64,000 nucleotides of DNA from Apiosordaria backusii. Taxonomy: Eukaryota > Ascomycota > Sordariomycetes > Sordariales > Lasiosphaeriaceae. Made by a program: the position numbers and the translations under genes. Numbering within the stretch: the first letter of the stretch is position 1; each line of letters opens with the position of its first letter. This document shows positions 12,060 through 25,400 of the stretch, in pieces. Under the pieces are notes generated by a model that saw only the letters and a program-made list of their open reading frames with translations, had not been told where the DNA came from and made no database searches. The stretch spans positions 496,001 to 560,000 of the forward strand of contig JAUKTV010000007.1 in NCBI GenBank assembly GCA_030549205.1, written 5' to 3'.

Positions 12060-13634
12060 AGTTGCAGTGAGTTAGGGGTGGCCGGTGGTGGAAGATGTAC
12101 CCGTCAGCGGTCCTCCAGTCCCTGCCAGCAGAGGACCTGGATTCAAGGGAGTGCGAGGCTCACGGTGAGGACGAGGTGTTTGATGTGAGCCGCCCGCGAG
12201 AGTAGGGACTTTTAATATTATGGGCGACCGATCATTATTGAGATAGCGGGAACAAGAAGTGACGTGTCGAGAGTGAGGTGTTAGCCCAGTCCTCTTTCAC
12301 ACCTGTCGTTAACGGTCGGGCTGAAAGCTCTTGATCGGTTAGAGCACGCAGTGGCAATCAGCAACGGTGAATTGACGCTGCAGGACAACGGACAAGTAGC
12401 TTTCCAACCGGACCGAGAGGTTAGCGATGGGCGTTGCTAGAGGGGGATCCGTCAATCTGCAAGCTTCTGCAAGCTCTGCTGCAAACAAGGTGAGCTGGTG
12501 GTTGCCCTTGGTGCCAAGGCACAGTATCCGTGTTGGCTGGAGCTGGTACTCCGTCAGCGGATGCAGCTCCGGTGGGCGTTCCTGGTGGGAATGAAAGACC
12601 GGCTCCGTGTCGCGCGGTATTGTTGAGCAGTTGTTGAACGAATGGACTCGGGATGGAATGCGAGTGTGAGAGATGTTCTGCCCTGTGCCGAGAGGGAGAT
12701 GTGATGTGGGGGCGGCTCGTTCGCTGGAACTTGGAATGGGGTGCGTGCTGTGGATGCGCTGTGGTGATGGGCCAACCGTGCGATGGGGAAATCCAAGAAT
12801 TCGATTTTGAGGCACACCGGTCTCTCAGCTGCTTGGCGTCATCCCTGTCCCGTGGATACGCACACTGTGTTCGGCACTGGACGGGAAGCTACACTACCTT
12901 CCAGGGCCGTGGTTCCCGGAGATCTTCTCAAAAGACAAAGACAGGGCCCCTATAGCATCATGAAGAACTGGCAGATATACACTAATACGAGGTCAGAAAG
13001 ACACGTAGCGTATCTTCACTTCAGGTAAGCAGCTCGTATTTGTTCTTGAGCAAAAAGCTTGGAAGACATAATTAAGGTGTGTGCAGCGATCCCGAATCGG
13101 GAAAGGGCCGAGAGGACCCCACAGCGCCCGATACCCGTCCTTGATTTTCACCATCAACCCGCAGCTTCTGTGGATCGAAATCGACGATTTGTTCCCAAAA
13201 GAGCCAAGCTGAAGACACTTTTGAGAGGTTGGAGACCAATATTCCGCTAGTAATTGGCCTGGTCAACATTCTATGAATAAATCACGAGCTGCTGACAGAG
13301 ACGGGTGAGAGCTGTACTGTATCAAATAGAACAATTCCAAATCTCAGCTGCGAGACATACAGGCACAGCCCATCAGCAAGATAGCATCATGCATTTACCT
13401 CAAACTCCTGAGGAAGACATCAAGGTGCTCGCGTGTCTGTGTCCTATCCGTGCTTGTAACCCCACAGGCGCACTGTGCTGCCCGCCTAGTGTACCATTCT
13501 TTTTAGAGACTTGTGCTGTTGTCGCCTGCATGTGAGATCCAATTGGGCCTTACTGCCAGCATATCACTCACTCACTCACACTCACTCACTCATAATTACC
13601 ACATCTCACTTATATCTCATTTCTACTCACAAAA
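12060..13634. promoter_or_regulatory. Divergent region SCAP / JmjC gene, 1.6 kb
   Basis: Should hold both promoters. A CACT/CACTCA simple repeat lies at about 13564-13594, just before the JmjC start. I found no convincing sterol regulatory element, tRNA or small gene by eye. Confidence 0.45.
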
Positions 13635-14802
13635 ATGAGTGACACCAATGAAAATGAGCCTCACCTCTCAGACCCCATAGCAGAACTCATCACAAACTAC
13701 AATGAACTCAACAGCTCTGTCATCGAAGAGCTCACTGAAGACCCCAGTCCCCTCGAGTTCATGAGATATGTCGCCAAAAACACCCCCTTTGTCGTACGAG
13801 GAGCTGCCAAGGACTGGAAAGCGGCCAAAGAGTGGAATGTCAACTTTTTGAAAGAGTTTCTCAAGGATGAGACGGTCAACGTAGCCGTGACTCCCTATGG
13901 GTATTTCCTCTCACTATCCTACCCTTCATACCTACCTGGCCCATCTCATACTAACTGTTTATAATCTCAGAAACGCAGACGCCCCAACCCTCCACCCCAC
14001 CCCTTCCTCCCCCCTCGTCTTCGCCCAACCCCACGAAGAAGACCAACCCTTCCCAACCTTCCTCGACTACCTCACCTCCCAATCCTCTCTCGACAAACCC
14101 ACCGGAGAAGTCCGCTACGCCCAAACCCAAAACGACAACCTCCGCCACGAATACCTCCCCCTCCTCTCCCACTGCCTCCCCTCCATCCCCTTCGCCCGCA
14201 TCGCCCTCGACCGCGACCCAGACGCCATCAACCTCTGGATAGGCAACCAGCACTCCACCACCGCCATCCACAAAGACTCCTACGAAAACATCTACGTCCA
14301 AATCCGCGGCCAAAAACACTTTGTCCTGTTGCCCCCCATCTGCCACCCCTGCGTCAACGAGCAGTTACTCCCCTCAGCTGTCTACACCCGCTCTTCTACA
14401 AACCCAGGCCAATTGGATTTGATACTGTCAAAAGTGGAGAAAGTCCCCTTCCCCATCTGGGACCCGGATAAGCCGTTTGAGAATGAGACCGAGTATAGCT
14501 GTTTAGCGTCGCCGGTAAGAGTAACCCTCAACCAAGGTGATATACTCTACCTCCCTGCGCTCTGGTACCACAAAGTCGGGCAGAGCGTAGACAAAGAAGG
14601 CGTGTGCGTGGCTGTTAACTACTGGTACGATATGGACTTCACCGGCCCATTATATCCCCTTAGCACATTTATCAGGTCGGTTTATAAGAAAGCGCAACAA
14701 CAACAGGCCGGGACAGACACAGAGACAGACGAGGAGGACGCAGCAGATAATAATGCAGGGGAGACGGAGGGTGAGAGTACCGCAGAGGAGGACCATGAAT
14801 AG
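13635..14802 (+). CDS. JmjC-domain oxygenase, JMJD7-like
   Basis: Fe(II)/2-oxoglutarate-dependent oxygenase. Model: join of 13635-13900 and 13971-14802; 365 aa. The cupin core is complete. The facial triad is His189-x-Asp191 (AIHKDSYENIY) and distal His289 (LPALWYHKVGQ). The N-terminal PFVVRGAAKDWKA segment and the whole length match the JMJD7/HSPBAP1-like class, whose human member hydroxylates lysine on DRG GTPases. The fungal substrate is unknown. The tail after residue 325 is Gln/Asp/Glu-rich and probably disordered. The 70-nt intron has GTATTT as donor and an ACTAAC branch. It is convergent with SPB1, with 168 nt between stops. Confidence 0.92.
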
Positions 14803-14970
14803 CAAAAAAAATAGTAGCAAGGCACCACAACAGCATGTCCATTACACACCAGTCGTCTCGCATCGCAAATAAATCTTGAAAATATGTGCCATATGCCAGG
14901 TATAAACATTCCCCCCCCCCCCCCCCCCAACCAATAATTACCTCCCTATATTCCCTTTTTCCCATCTCAT
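14803..14970. other. Short convergent spacer with C18 run
   Basis: 168 nt between the stops of the JmjC gene and SPB1. It contains an 18-C homopolymer at 14911-14928. The 3' UTRs probably overlap. Confidence 0.5.
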
Positions 14971-17623
14971 CTATTTCTTCTTCTTCGCCACCCTCTTCAG
15001 CGCCCTCATCTCCTTCTTCATCCTAGGATCAACCATCTTATACCTCCCCTTCACCCCCTTCGGCCTCCCCTGCAACCCCCTATTCGCCCCCGCCGCCTTC
15101 ACCACCCTCACCGGCGCCTTCCTCTTCTTCTTGTTCGCCGCCGCAATCAGCTTGGAAATACTGCTCGCCTTCTCCTTCTCCGACAACCCCTCATCCCCAG
15201 CCAGCAAATCAGCCTTCTTCTTGAGCTTCTCCAGCTTCTGCGCCTGCTTAAACTTCTTCCTCGCCCTCGCCTCAGCCACCTTTTTAATAGGGCGAGCGTT
15301 GTACGCCCGGAGCTTCTCCTTGATGGCCTGGGCGGCCTCCTTGGTGATGGGCTTGTGCGGCTTGTCATGCTTGCTCTCATCGTCGAGGAACCAGTCTGGC
15401 AGCCCGTCGCGGTCTTTGAGGGCGTACTTGTTGTAGCCTTCGTCGACAATGTCGTGAACAGTCTTTTCACCGCGGGCGAGCTGGTGAGCGAGGGTCATGG
15501 CTTCTGCTGTGACGATGTCGATGTCTAGAGATATGTTAGCATGATTGTTTGAAAGAAAGTGAGAGAATTTGGGCGGGAACATACCTGGCTTAGCATCCTT
15601 CTTCTTCTTCTTCTCGTCCGCCTCCCAGTCCGACTCTGAATCCTCTTCTTGAGGCTTCTCCCGTTTGACCACCTCAAAGGTATTATTCTTCTCGTTCTTC
15701 TTCTTGGTCGCAGCTTCCTTCCGCATCTTCTTTTGTTGTTCGATGCTTGGGATATCGTCATCTGATGATTCAGCAGCCTCGTCTTGTTGTGGCTCCTCCA
15801 CCTCCTCCTCCTCTTCTTCTTCCTCTTCTTCCTCCTCTTCGCCCAGAATATCCGCAAAGATATCCTGCTGGAAGAACCGACTCGCTCGTTTAGAAAGCCC
15901 ATTCTCATCCTGGCGTTTCCCATCGAGATCACTTATCAGCGGCTTCTCGTCGACATCCATCTCATCCGAATCAGACTCGGAACCGCTCTCCATCTCAAGA
16001 TCACTCTCATCGTCGTCTTTATCACTGTCGCCCTTCTCGTCGGCTGAAACGCCCTCCCACTCGTCATCGGCATGTTCTTTCCTCGCCTTCTTGGCTCGGT
16101 ATTTCGCATCAGCCGCCGACTTGCGCTCTTGATACTGATCGTACAAGCCATCCAACTCCTGCTCCAACCTATCCCCATCCTCATCACTCTCATCATCCGT
16201 CTCCCCTGACGACCCAATACCCGAGTCAAATTCCCTCCTCTTCTCCTCTTCCTTAACAACAACCATCTTCCCCTTGACAATCTTGCGCATGGCACCTTTC
16301 TCATCAATAGCCTTAAGCTTGAAAATCTCACCCTCACCCCTCGGCCCCTCCTGCTCCATACCAATATCCATAGGCGCCGTCATGTGCATCTGCATGCGCA
16401 TAATCTCCTTTGTCTTTGCCTCATTAGCATTCCTCCTCTCCCTCTTCTTCTTGCCCTTTTCCTTGTCCGCAATCCTCTGCAGCTCCTCCTGGATTCTCAT
16501 CTCCTCGTCCATTGGCTCAACCTCGGCGACTTCTTCTGCGAGACTGGCCTTGGCCGACTTTTTGGTGGGGAAACCAAAGATTTCCCGGACTTTCAACCGC
16601 CATTTCAGGAGGAGCTTGAATTCTTTCCTTCCGAGGACCTTCAAGTCGGCGCAGCAAGTGCGGATTTCCTCGGTGGTTTCGGGGAGCTTGTCCAAAGCTG
16701 CCAGAGCAACATCGCCGTTTGTCGCTTGTTTGAAGGTCAAGGCGTTGTACTGGCCAAGGATGGCAATTGGATCGATAGTTTGGATAAACTCGCTCGCGGC
16801 AATTTCTTTGTATTGGGTGTAATCGCCCTCCTCGTAACCATCTCTCTTTCTCTTTTTGACTTCTGGGTTGTAGACCTTGGCCTCGTTGTTGGGGGCCGCA
16901 TCGGCGACATCTTCGAAGACGGTGCGGGGGTCGAGCAAGCGGGGATCGAGCTTCTTTGGGGCTTTGTATCCCAAGCAGACGACGAAGATTTCGGCGGAGA
17001 CGTTACGCGAGGAGGGGGGCTTTGTCGCTTCGACCTTGGTGAAAAGCTGCTTCAAAACCCAGAGGAGAGAGTTGTAGTCTTTTGATCTGAACACCTTGGT
17101 GACAAAGGCGCCGCCCTCGATCAAGAATTCGGTAGCGAGTTTCAGCGAGTGAAGGGCAAGCTCGGCTTGGTTGAAGGAATCCTGCACCCAGGCGGTACCG
17201 ACGTTGGGCGCACCGTCGTGGAGTACGCAGTCGGCTTTCCAGGTTTTCAAGTGGCTTCGAATTGTCGCTCTGCACTTTTCGGTGGTGATATCGCTCTGGA
17301 AGGTGATGACCTTGGGGATGGGCTTGATGGGAGAAAGATCGACACCGATGATGATGCTGTCTTTGGGCATTGTCTCTGCGGCTACTTGACACCACGACTG
17401 TTGTATTCCATTGTCAGCGCATAACTAAGCACAGTCTCGAGATAGGACGACATACACCGGGCGCGGCGCAAAGATCGAGCACGACCTTGCTCTTCTCGAG
17501 GAAGCCATATTTCTTGTTGAGCTGGATGAGCTTGAAGGCAGCACGAGCTCTGTATCCCTTCTCCTTGGCGAGCTTGTACCACTTGTCCAAACGGCCTTTG
17601 CCGTGCTTCTTTTGGATCGCCAT
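14971..17623 (-). CDS. SPB1: 27S pre-rRNA methyltransferase SPB1
   Basis: Nucleolar FtsJ-type SAM-dependent 2'-O-methyltransferase acting on 25S rRNA in pre-60S particles (family knowledge). Model: join of 17456-17623, 15585-17397 and 14971-15524; 844 aa, close to the yeast protein. The N-terminal Rossmann domain starts with [20 protein letters not shown] and has SAM motif [12 protein letters not shown], formed across the first intron. A central acidic segment includes a Glu-only run. The SPB1-specific C-terminal domain ([20 protein letters not shown]) ends in a basic lysine-rich tail. The second intron (15525-15584) is 60 nt, in frame and without stops. I call it an intron because of donor GTATGT, branch GCTAAC and the cleaner KPDIDIV junction. 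Retention would add 20 residues. Confidence 0.95.
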
Positions 17624-18227
17624 GGCTTGTGATGATTCCCTGGGTTGGCGACAACAACGACGAGGGACCCGGAGTCGTCGTTCTGCACACTTGGAAATTT
17701 TTTGGAGGAGACTTGCAGTCCGATAAGCGATAAGCTTGTGGGTCACCTAAAGGTAAGGTAGTGTTCCTTGCCGCCCAGCCCCGCTTCGCTGCAGGCACTT
17801 CCAGCGACTGGGTCCACTCTTTACGCGCAATTGGCACGCGTGATTGGGCCGACACGATGGCTGGAGCTCAGCGCTGACGTCTGATAGGGCGCGCTGCGAC
17901 CTGCTAGGTCTTTAAAACGCACCACCAGCGCGTCCAGCCTCAGAGCACCGTGTACCGCGTCTTGCAGGCAAGTGCCCGCCAGAGAAGAAAGCAAAATGTT
18001 GGCAGCCCCCGCTCGCCTCCCCTTCTGACATCAACCTCGGACGAACCCCCAGACGACAATGGTTCCTTTCTCCGCTTTGTGAAAGATTGGGATTGTTGTC
18101 GACGTTTCGAGTCTGTCTGTAACAACACCTCCCGGATCTGTATATCACCCTTCAACGACCACGACGGGACCGCCCATCTTGGGTCGCCTATAGACTATCG
18201 ACCGGTATCGAGACTCATCTGCCAACA
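17624..18227. promoter_or_regulatory. Divergent region SPB1 / CDT2-like gene
   Basis: 0.6 kb between divergent start codons, expected to hold both promoters. No motif could be assigned with confidence. Confidence 0.45.
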
Positions 18228-20584
18228 ATGACAGACCAAACCCCCTCCTCTAGAGCAAAGGCTTCCGAGTCAATGGCCAACAATGACAGTCTGTTGTCTT
18301 CGCCTCCAAGACCTCCACCGTCCAGCCTTGGCAAGGAGCGAAGAAAGCCATCAATTACCCCGAGAAAGTTCCAAAGATTCTTCACCCCACGATCACGGGT
18401 CTCGTCGAAACCTAGTGCCGCTCGAAAAGCTCTCCATGATCTTGCTGCTCCCGCCCTCAACCGCTGCCAGACACCGTCTAGTCCGCTGAAGCCCATCTCG
18501 GAAGAGCAGCTGGGGGCTCCCGTTGAGGATGACTTGCCTGACCTTAGGAACGCCAAGCGAAGAAAGACTCAACACACCCCCAGCAGGCAACATCTTCCCT
18601 CACCGTTACAGACATCTCCAGCCATCCTTCCAACATCTGATCTCAGACCGGGCCTGAGCAGTCCGATTCGCCATGTCAGGTTCCAGCCTAATAGACGGAT
18701 GGATGTTGATCAGCATGATGGAGTATCAGAGGATGAAGAGGAGGATGATCTTCCAATGCCGTCACCAACGGTCAAGAAGATTGTACCATTACATACTCGG
18801 GGATTGGGTGGTCAATTGGTTCACAGAATGACGGGTGATATTAACTTGGGTCGCCCGGTTCCTGGTAGGCATTTTCTCACCGCTACAGAAATGAAGTAGT
18901 TTTGCTAACATATATCATAGATTGGAGAACCGACACTGCCAAGTTCTATAGCAAACCAGATGATGTTCATCTTTCGTCGAGTCACGAAGGGGCTCCTCGT
19001 GCCATTCCTTTTTGTACTACTAGCTGTCATAGTATGTTGATTTCTAGCAAAAGCCCATCAGTCCATGACTAACATCTCCACAGAAAGCGATCTTGTAGCC
19101 GTCGGTGACGAAGAAGGCTATGTACGCCTCCTTGACACAAGCAAGGATTTTTCCAAGATCCATCTGTCTTTCCAAGCCCATGGAAATGCCGTGATTGATT
19201 TGGCTTTCTCCGGGGATGATAAACTACTTGCTACTGCCTCGGGTGATCAAACCGGGAGAGTCATTGACATGGAAAAACAGACCCCCATTAATATCCTAGG
19301 CCATCACACAGCCTCTCTGAAGCAAATCCGCTTCCAACCCGGCCGTGGCCAGGACTGTGTCCTTGCCACCTCGGGCCGTGATGGAAGCATCCAAATATGG
19401 GACTTGCGCTGCCGAGGCGGACCAGTCCAGGATATGTCCATCCATAACGAAGACAGACTGCGTCACAGTGCCCCTAAACCCATCAGCCCGGGCTGCGTGG
19501 TCAACAGCATCTACGACGCTCACGCCCGCACCCAGCGGCAAACCAAGTCCTCCAAAAGTTCCTCCACCACCGACGTAGCCCGCACGGGTGAGGTGCCCGG
19601 CCGCATAGGCGAAGTGTCGGTTACCTCTCTCCAATTCCTGCCCCCCGGCCGCGAACACCTTTTATTATCCGCCTGCGAAGCCGATGCCTCGATCAAACTA
19701 TGGGACATCCGCGCAGTGCACACGCACCGCCACCACAAGACTTCCACTCCCATCTCTTTCACCGCCCCCCCACCCAGCCATGCCGCCTGGAGACCATTCG
19801 GAATCGCCAGCATGACGTTGAACACCTCCGGCTCGAGACTATATGCCCTCTGCAAAGATAACACCGTCTACACCTATTCCACCTCCCATTTGGTCCTCGG
19901 CAGCGCGGCCGAACTCACGCCCGCTTTGCCAGGTCAAGATCCCCCGAGAAGGAGACACTACCCTCACAACCAAGCCATGAGGGTCTTGGGCCGTTATATG
20001 GTTTCCGTCACCCGTTGTTTCACGCAACATCTTTCTACGTCAAAGCCGCGCTCCGCCCAGCATCCAACGGCAACAGTGAGATGTTGGCAGTAGGGAGCAG
20101 CGACGGTTGCGCGGTCTTGTTCCCTACTGATGAGCGGTACCTCTCTTTTTCTACCCCTGGGTCAGAAGAAGAGAGTTACTTTGTAGGGGAGAGCACCGCT
20201 CTGTTACCGACCGCCACCCCGTCCCGCCCGGGACTTAGGTCTGGGTCAACGCCGGGGTTGATTAGGACGAATAGCAACTCTTTGTTTGGGAGGCAAGCGC
20301 AGGATAGCTTGGTGCCGATTACGAAAAGGGGGGTCCCGCTTGTGAGGGGGCATGATAAGGAGGTTGGGGCGCTGACTTGGACGGGGGATGGGAGGAGGCT
20401 GGTGACGGTGGGGGATGATTATGTTGTGAGGTGCTGGAGGGATGGATCGGAGGGGGATGATGATGGGGATGTGGCGAGGGATTTGAGAAGGGGGGGTGAG
20501 GGGGAGGGGAGGAGGTGGGGGTGTGGGTGGGGGGATTTGGGGGATGGGTGGGAGGGGGATGGGGATGGGGAGGATGATTGGTGA
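18228..20584 (+). CDS. CDT2: CDT2/DTL-like WD40 protein, one homopolymer frameshift
   Basis: Likely substrate receptor of a CRL4 ubiquitin ligase, which in other species degrades Cdt1 and CDK/RNR inhibitors at PCNA. Model: join of 18228-18864, 18921-19031 and 19084-20584; about 749 aa. A basic, Ser/Pro-rich disordered N-terminus (to about residue 215) precedes WD40 repeats: SDLVAVGDEEGYVRLLDT, LLATASGDQTGRVIDM, VLATSGRDGSIQIWDL, LLLSACEADASIKLWDI, and a last one in EMLAVGSSDGCAVLFPTDER. The frame breaks at a C5 run (19941-19945). One extra C would join the first WD40 half to GPLYGFRHPLFHATSFYVKA. No stop or decay is seen otherwise. The C-terminus is Gly/Asp-rich from extremely G-rich DNA. The DTL assignment rests on layout and repeat sequence; another nuclear WD40 protein is possible. 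Confidence 0.75.
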
Positions 20585-22260
20585 TCGGTGGTTTTTGAAA
20601 AAAGGGGGGAGGTGGGAATAATGAAAGGATAAAGAGGGTGGGGAAAATAATATGAAAGAAAGGATAAGAGAAGAAATTGTTTGGGTATGGTAAACAAGAG
20701 ACGGAGACAAGAAAGAGGTGGATGAAGCCGGGAATAAAATGGAGGATCGGGGTACTGAGAAAGGGAAAGCAAGCAAAGAAAAAGGGAGGCTTTAAGGGGC
20801 AAGGAGGCCTAGCGTTTTGTTTACATCACAGTTCGGCATTCATATTTCTATAAGAGGAGGAGGACATCAGGCAAGAAAGAAAGATTGTTTGGGTTTTGTA
20901 TTTGACTCTGGATGGCGGCATGGCGCAGCACAGCATTGGGGAGTTTGGGGATTTGTCATTCATTCATTCACATGCAAAAGAGACAGAGACACGAAGAATA
21001 CCCCCTGGGCACACAAAGAGAATGTTGGTTTTATAGCATAGCATTGGTTAAGCCCCATGTTCCGTTTTGGGGCGTGGGTGAAGGTAGGGTTTTTAGGTAG
21101 TACGTAGTAGGTAGGTGGTTTAGATTAGTTGTAAAGAGTTCAATTCGATCAAGAGATTTTACAAGATTGGAACTTTCTTGTTAGTCCCCAGTGTTTCTAT
21201 GATGCTCTAGTGACATCGTAGCTAATGTGATCCGTTCCATACAATATCATCATACTGGATTGAGGGCTGGTCTAGGTAGTGTGGGAAGTGTTGTACGGGA
21301 GCAGGTTTTTGAAACAAAATGGAGATGTTTGGTAGGACTTTGGTGATCTGAGTGAGGTACCTTAGGTAAGGTAGGTAGGTAATAATCATCGTTTAATGTC
21401 GGGTAGAAACAGCATCGCGCCATGGCGCGTGATCATCTAAGTTCTGACGTGATCTTTGATGGGTTTAGGTTCGGGACATGGGATGTGCCACTTGCTTTGG
21501 GGGTTGGGTGATTGCGAGATGATTTGTGTGATATACTGTGGGGAGAGCAATTACCCGTACCCATACATAAACAAAGAAGTGAGGTAAGCAACGAGCATGT
21601 GATGTGATCCGAGTTCTTGGTAACAGTAGCGGGATTCGGATGACGGATATATAGACGAAGATTGATGGGCATCATCCGAGATGTCGGGTCGTAGAAAGAT
21701 AGCTTGCGATACATTGGATTACTAATAGGGAAGAAGGGGAGATAGATGATTTGTGATCTTTTTTCATTTCTGTGAATCAACATAATAACATGGGTAGTAA
21801 CCGACCATATACCTCTACAAACGCCAGTGTTGGTGAGGTATGTAAGTAATAAAATGTGAAGTAGAAAGGGTGTCTATCATATAGCAGCAGTCCAGTCCAT
21901 CGTCAAAGAAATCCATCTTGTCATTTCCGTCATAGCAGTCGTGTGTGTCGGTGGGAAAAAAATGTCTAGGCGAATCCCCATCATTTCGGTCGCAAGAAAT
22001 CCATATCTGCCGGTCTCATCTATTCGTAATCCTTCGTGCCTTCATGCCAAGTTCGTGTCGTGTCTTGTCTTGTCTTTGTTGTCGTGTTTATCATTGGTCA
22101 TGGCGCGTGTACGCGTAGCCCTTGTCTCGTCTTGTCTTGTAGTCATCGTAGCTGGTCTTGATCGTGGCCATCCAGCACTAGCTTCGAGGTACACCCTCTG
22201 CCCCGTTGTCGAGCGCAGGGGTTGGGAGTAAATGTAGGTATGCGAATGATTCCGAGCCCA
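20585..22260. other. Intergenic, 1.7 kb, no gene seen
   Basis: Purine-rich sequence at the start (probable 3' UTR of the CDT2-like gene), then unremarkable DNA. TTAGGTAAGGTAGGTAGG-type short repeats occur around 21361-21380 and GTCTTGTCTT repeats around 22060-22135. No reading frame has a supportable protein. Confidence 0.4.
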
Positions 22261-22461
22261 TTACCTCCTCCTTGAAGAATGAGACGACGATTTTTCTGGG
22301 TAGAAGCACTTGCAATCGTCACAGTACTCCTCCATGCGAATAGTCTGCCATATTGACCTCTCGCCGCAGCGGGTTTGGATCATGCTGGCTGGGTCGCAAA
22401 ATGTCACAAAGGAAAATGTGACGTGTTTGCAGAGAAAGGCGTGGGCGTAGTATTTACACAT
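22261..22461 (-). CDS. Small Cys-rich protein, MC...CxH module
   Basis: 66 aa, single exon, ATG at 22461. It starts MCKYYAHAFLCKHVTFSFV and has eight cysteines (MC, LCKH, FC, RC, YCDDCKC); the rest is polar and basic. There is no signal peptide or membrane segment. The opening M-C-x6-LC-x-H-x6-FC resembles the three small proteins at 44.0-46.2 kb (Y-x-CGH-x6-YC). I infer the same metal-binding module with low sequence identity. Function unknown. It lies alone in gene-poor DNA, 20 kb from its relatives. Confidence 0.6.
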   Translation of the reverse strand: MCKYYAHAFLCKHVTFSFVTFCDPASMIQTRCGERSIWQTIRMEEYCDDCKCFYPEKSSSHSSRRR

Positions 22462-25400
22462 TTTGTGTTGTGGCGGTATGTGTTGTGATGTGGATGTAGG
22501 TGTGTAGATTGAGCTTAAGTGGGAAGTATACGGCGCGTACTCCGTGTCTGGTGGTGATGTGGGCTATGAAGAGGTGAAGTCGTTGAATGAGATGAGATGG
22601 GAAGGAACAGGGGATATATGACTTAAAGTACAGAACGAGAACGCCCTGTTTCTATTTTAAACATGATCACATAACAGATGCAAGGGATGAAAAGTGAGAT
22701 GATATAGATGAGACATTTGTAACTGTTCACTCCCCTTCGTATAACATCCCATCCCACATCGAGGCAAGCCAGGCAACCACAAACCTTCCGGAATATCGGG
22801 ATTGGGAGGATGGGATGGGATAGGACAAAACGAAATGGGGATAACCAGCTGAAGGAGTGGCGAGATATTCCCGCCTCATATGCGCAGCAAGCAAGTCGTG
22901 CAGATCGCCTCAAAGGGCAGGCCATCCAGCTTTCGTTTCTGGCTTCAGAAAGGCTGACAACTACCACGTTTTTGTGATGCAGCTTCAGCTCTCAGCTGGA
23001 TGGTAGGATGGTATGGTCTGCAGATGGCAGATCGTGTTGCGTATGCCTCTTCACAGTTCTCACACACTGCACACCATCCCACTTTTCGAGTCACCTACTA
23101 CTGCTGCAATCTAACGGGGCCGGACGCTGACTCGCTGGAACATTTGTCCATGCAGCACGAGGTGGTATGCAGCCGGGAGGTTGAGTGCAGTGCAGCCCTC
23201 ACCTCCCTTGCAGGCTGGGCACCTCGAGTCTTTATAGGATGACGGCAACCCCATACCTCCCTTTCAACAGTCAGGTCGCCCCGAAAGTCTGAAAGTATCG
23301 CCGGCGCCTCAGAGGCTGAGAAGCATGAGGCCGAAGAAGCTGCCGGAATGTCACCAACGTCAACTCACACCGCAACATGGCCGGCATAAGCAAGTGTTAT
23401 TCCCCGTCTTGGGCCGTGCCGCCCGTCCAATGGCAACACGGCTCCCGACCGAACGGAGAGCGGGTTTCGGTATCAGTAGATGGGCTCTGCCGCCGAGTCG
23501 CAGGCTCTTAGTCTCGGACTCGATCACTTGATTTCGAGCGGCTTCCGAGATAGGAATGCTCCTGGAGCCTGACGTCGCAGCTGTGCAACATTCACACGTC
23601 TGACCGCCTCCCGCCTCTGGGACCCCAAACTATGGGGATCATTAGTCAAAAAGGCGGCTCTTCTCGTAGCTTTTGGATCCAATCCGAAATGGTTTTCCCG
23701 ACGTCGGCCGGAAATATTGGGACTCGAAACACAAAAAACGGGCTCTCCCACGGCGGGCTTTTATAGGGCTGCAGGGCCCAACCAGTACGACGCAGTGTAA
23801 CGGAGCAGCGAAGCAATCGAGGCCGATCGGAGAAGCACCTGCGCTGTACGTGGTACTGCTGAACATCCCAAAACGGCTGCGGCTCGTGTTGGTGTGGTTG
23901 GGGGCCGCAACGACAGTCGATAGCTTGAGGGTGACCTTGACGGACAATCAGCTGCTGTTGGAGCTGATGATGATGTCGTTTTGGACACCAGTTCCAGTCG
24001 GGCCGTCGTCCATTCAGCAGGAGTTGAGTGAGTGAGGAAGAGGGTGACTAAGGATCCAATGTCGGGGCCTGCTCCATCCTCACCGCCAGTTTCTGCGACT
24101 GAGGCAAACGAATTGGTGCGGAGACGGTAATTTGGAGGCCAGCGGGAACCAGCGCTGAGCTGTCATGAGCACCATGCTGTTGTGTAAAGGTCGCGATGCT
24201 GGTCAACGAGTGGTAAGTGGTGAGTGGTGAGGGGTGGCCGCAGGTGCCCAGGCCAGGTCTTGTTATGGTTGTCGTCGATGGGAAACCAGCGAAACAGAAA
24301 ATGGAGGTGGCTGGGGATCCAACTGGTGTTAATTGCCCAATTGCGCAGAGACGAACTTGCCTCAGACGCCATCGGTGATTCCATGATTGCGGGGGAACAT
24401 CGTGTGATTACATCACCTGTTCTCCATTTGTCGAGATCTTGGTTGTAAAAGAGAGGAGCACAGGGGAGAAAAGAAGCTTGTATGTGCAACAGAAGGCCAA
24501 TAGTTGGAGGCAATGTTACTTGAAAATATTCGACGAGAACGTGGTTCCCGAGACACAATGAAAATCGGGAAGCCGCTCTGTCTCGCTCAGCCGCTGGGTG
24601 CAGTAATGTTAGCAGTTCATAGAGAAGATGCGGGCGATACTAACAGAAGCATGTCCCAACGACCCTAACCCTAACCACCCTTGCCGGCCCCTTCCCCCCT
24701 TGGGATCTTGCTGTTTGATATCTGTTCGGTACCGGCCAAAATCACCACCGTTTTTCCGACCTCAACTCTGTTCACATCGTCCACTCTTTTTGCCATTGAA
24801 GGCTCCTGATACACGACGGGCGCTTGATTGCCGGCGCCTGCGGCTCTCCGACCGTATTCCCCCCCAAGAGAAGCGCGTTTAGGCCCGGGAGTCGCGTCTT
24901 CAGTCGGCGTATCAGCGTATCATCAGTGAGGAGGCGGTGGACAACTCACCTTGCAGAAACCTCCTGCATCTCCCACGGCCTTCATTCGTTTTGCCCGTCC
25001 ACGCTCATTTGTGCCCTCTCTGCCCTTCTCTTCCCTCCCTTTCCCTCCATTCCACTCCCTCTGTCGCTCATTTGAAGTCCCCTTCATCCCAAGTCGCTCT
25101 TTTTCCTGACGTTGCAGCTGTCGGTGCGTCTGCATCTGCGTCATCCCATCCCAAAGCAAGCCGCCTTCGCATCGCGTCCAAAGCAGGTCCACTCGTTCAT
25201 GCACCTAGGAGACTGGACCCTTGTCTGCCCTGTTCCTGCTTCAATTCTACAGACACAGTACCATCCGTATCTCTCTTTTTCGACGGATACCACCAGCGCT
25301 TCGAGAACAAGACAAAACAAAACCCCAACCCCCGGCTATGCATCCTGCGCTTCTGCCCTCGTCCCCTCTTGGCTAGATTGCCGCCCGCCCACACTTGAAA

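Noticed and set aside
15665..16132. Ser/Phe-rich plus-strand frame opposite SPB1
   Set aside because: Complement of the acidic Glu/Asp/Ser region of SPB1; composition is a by-product.
24662..24676. A true telomere or chromosome end
   Set aside because: Only two and a half repeat units with unique DNA on both sides.
24937..25398. A 153-codon plus-strand frame in the gene-poor region
   Set aside because: Composition is Pro/Ser/His from CT-rich leader DNA; no conserved motif.
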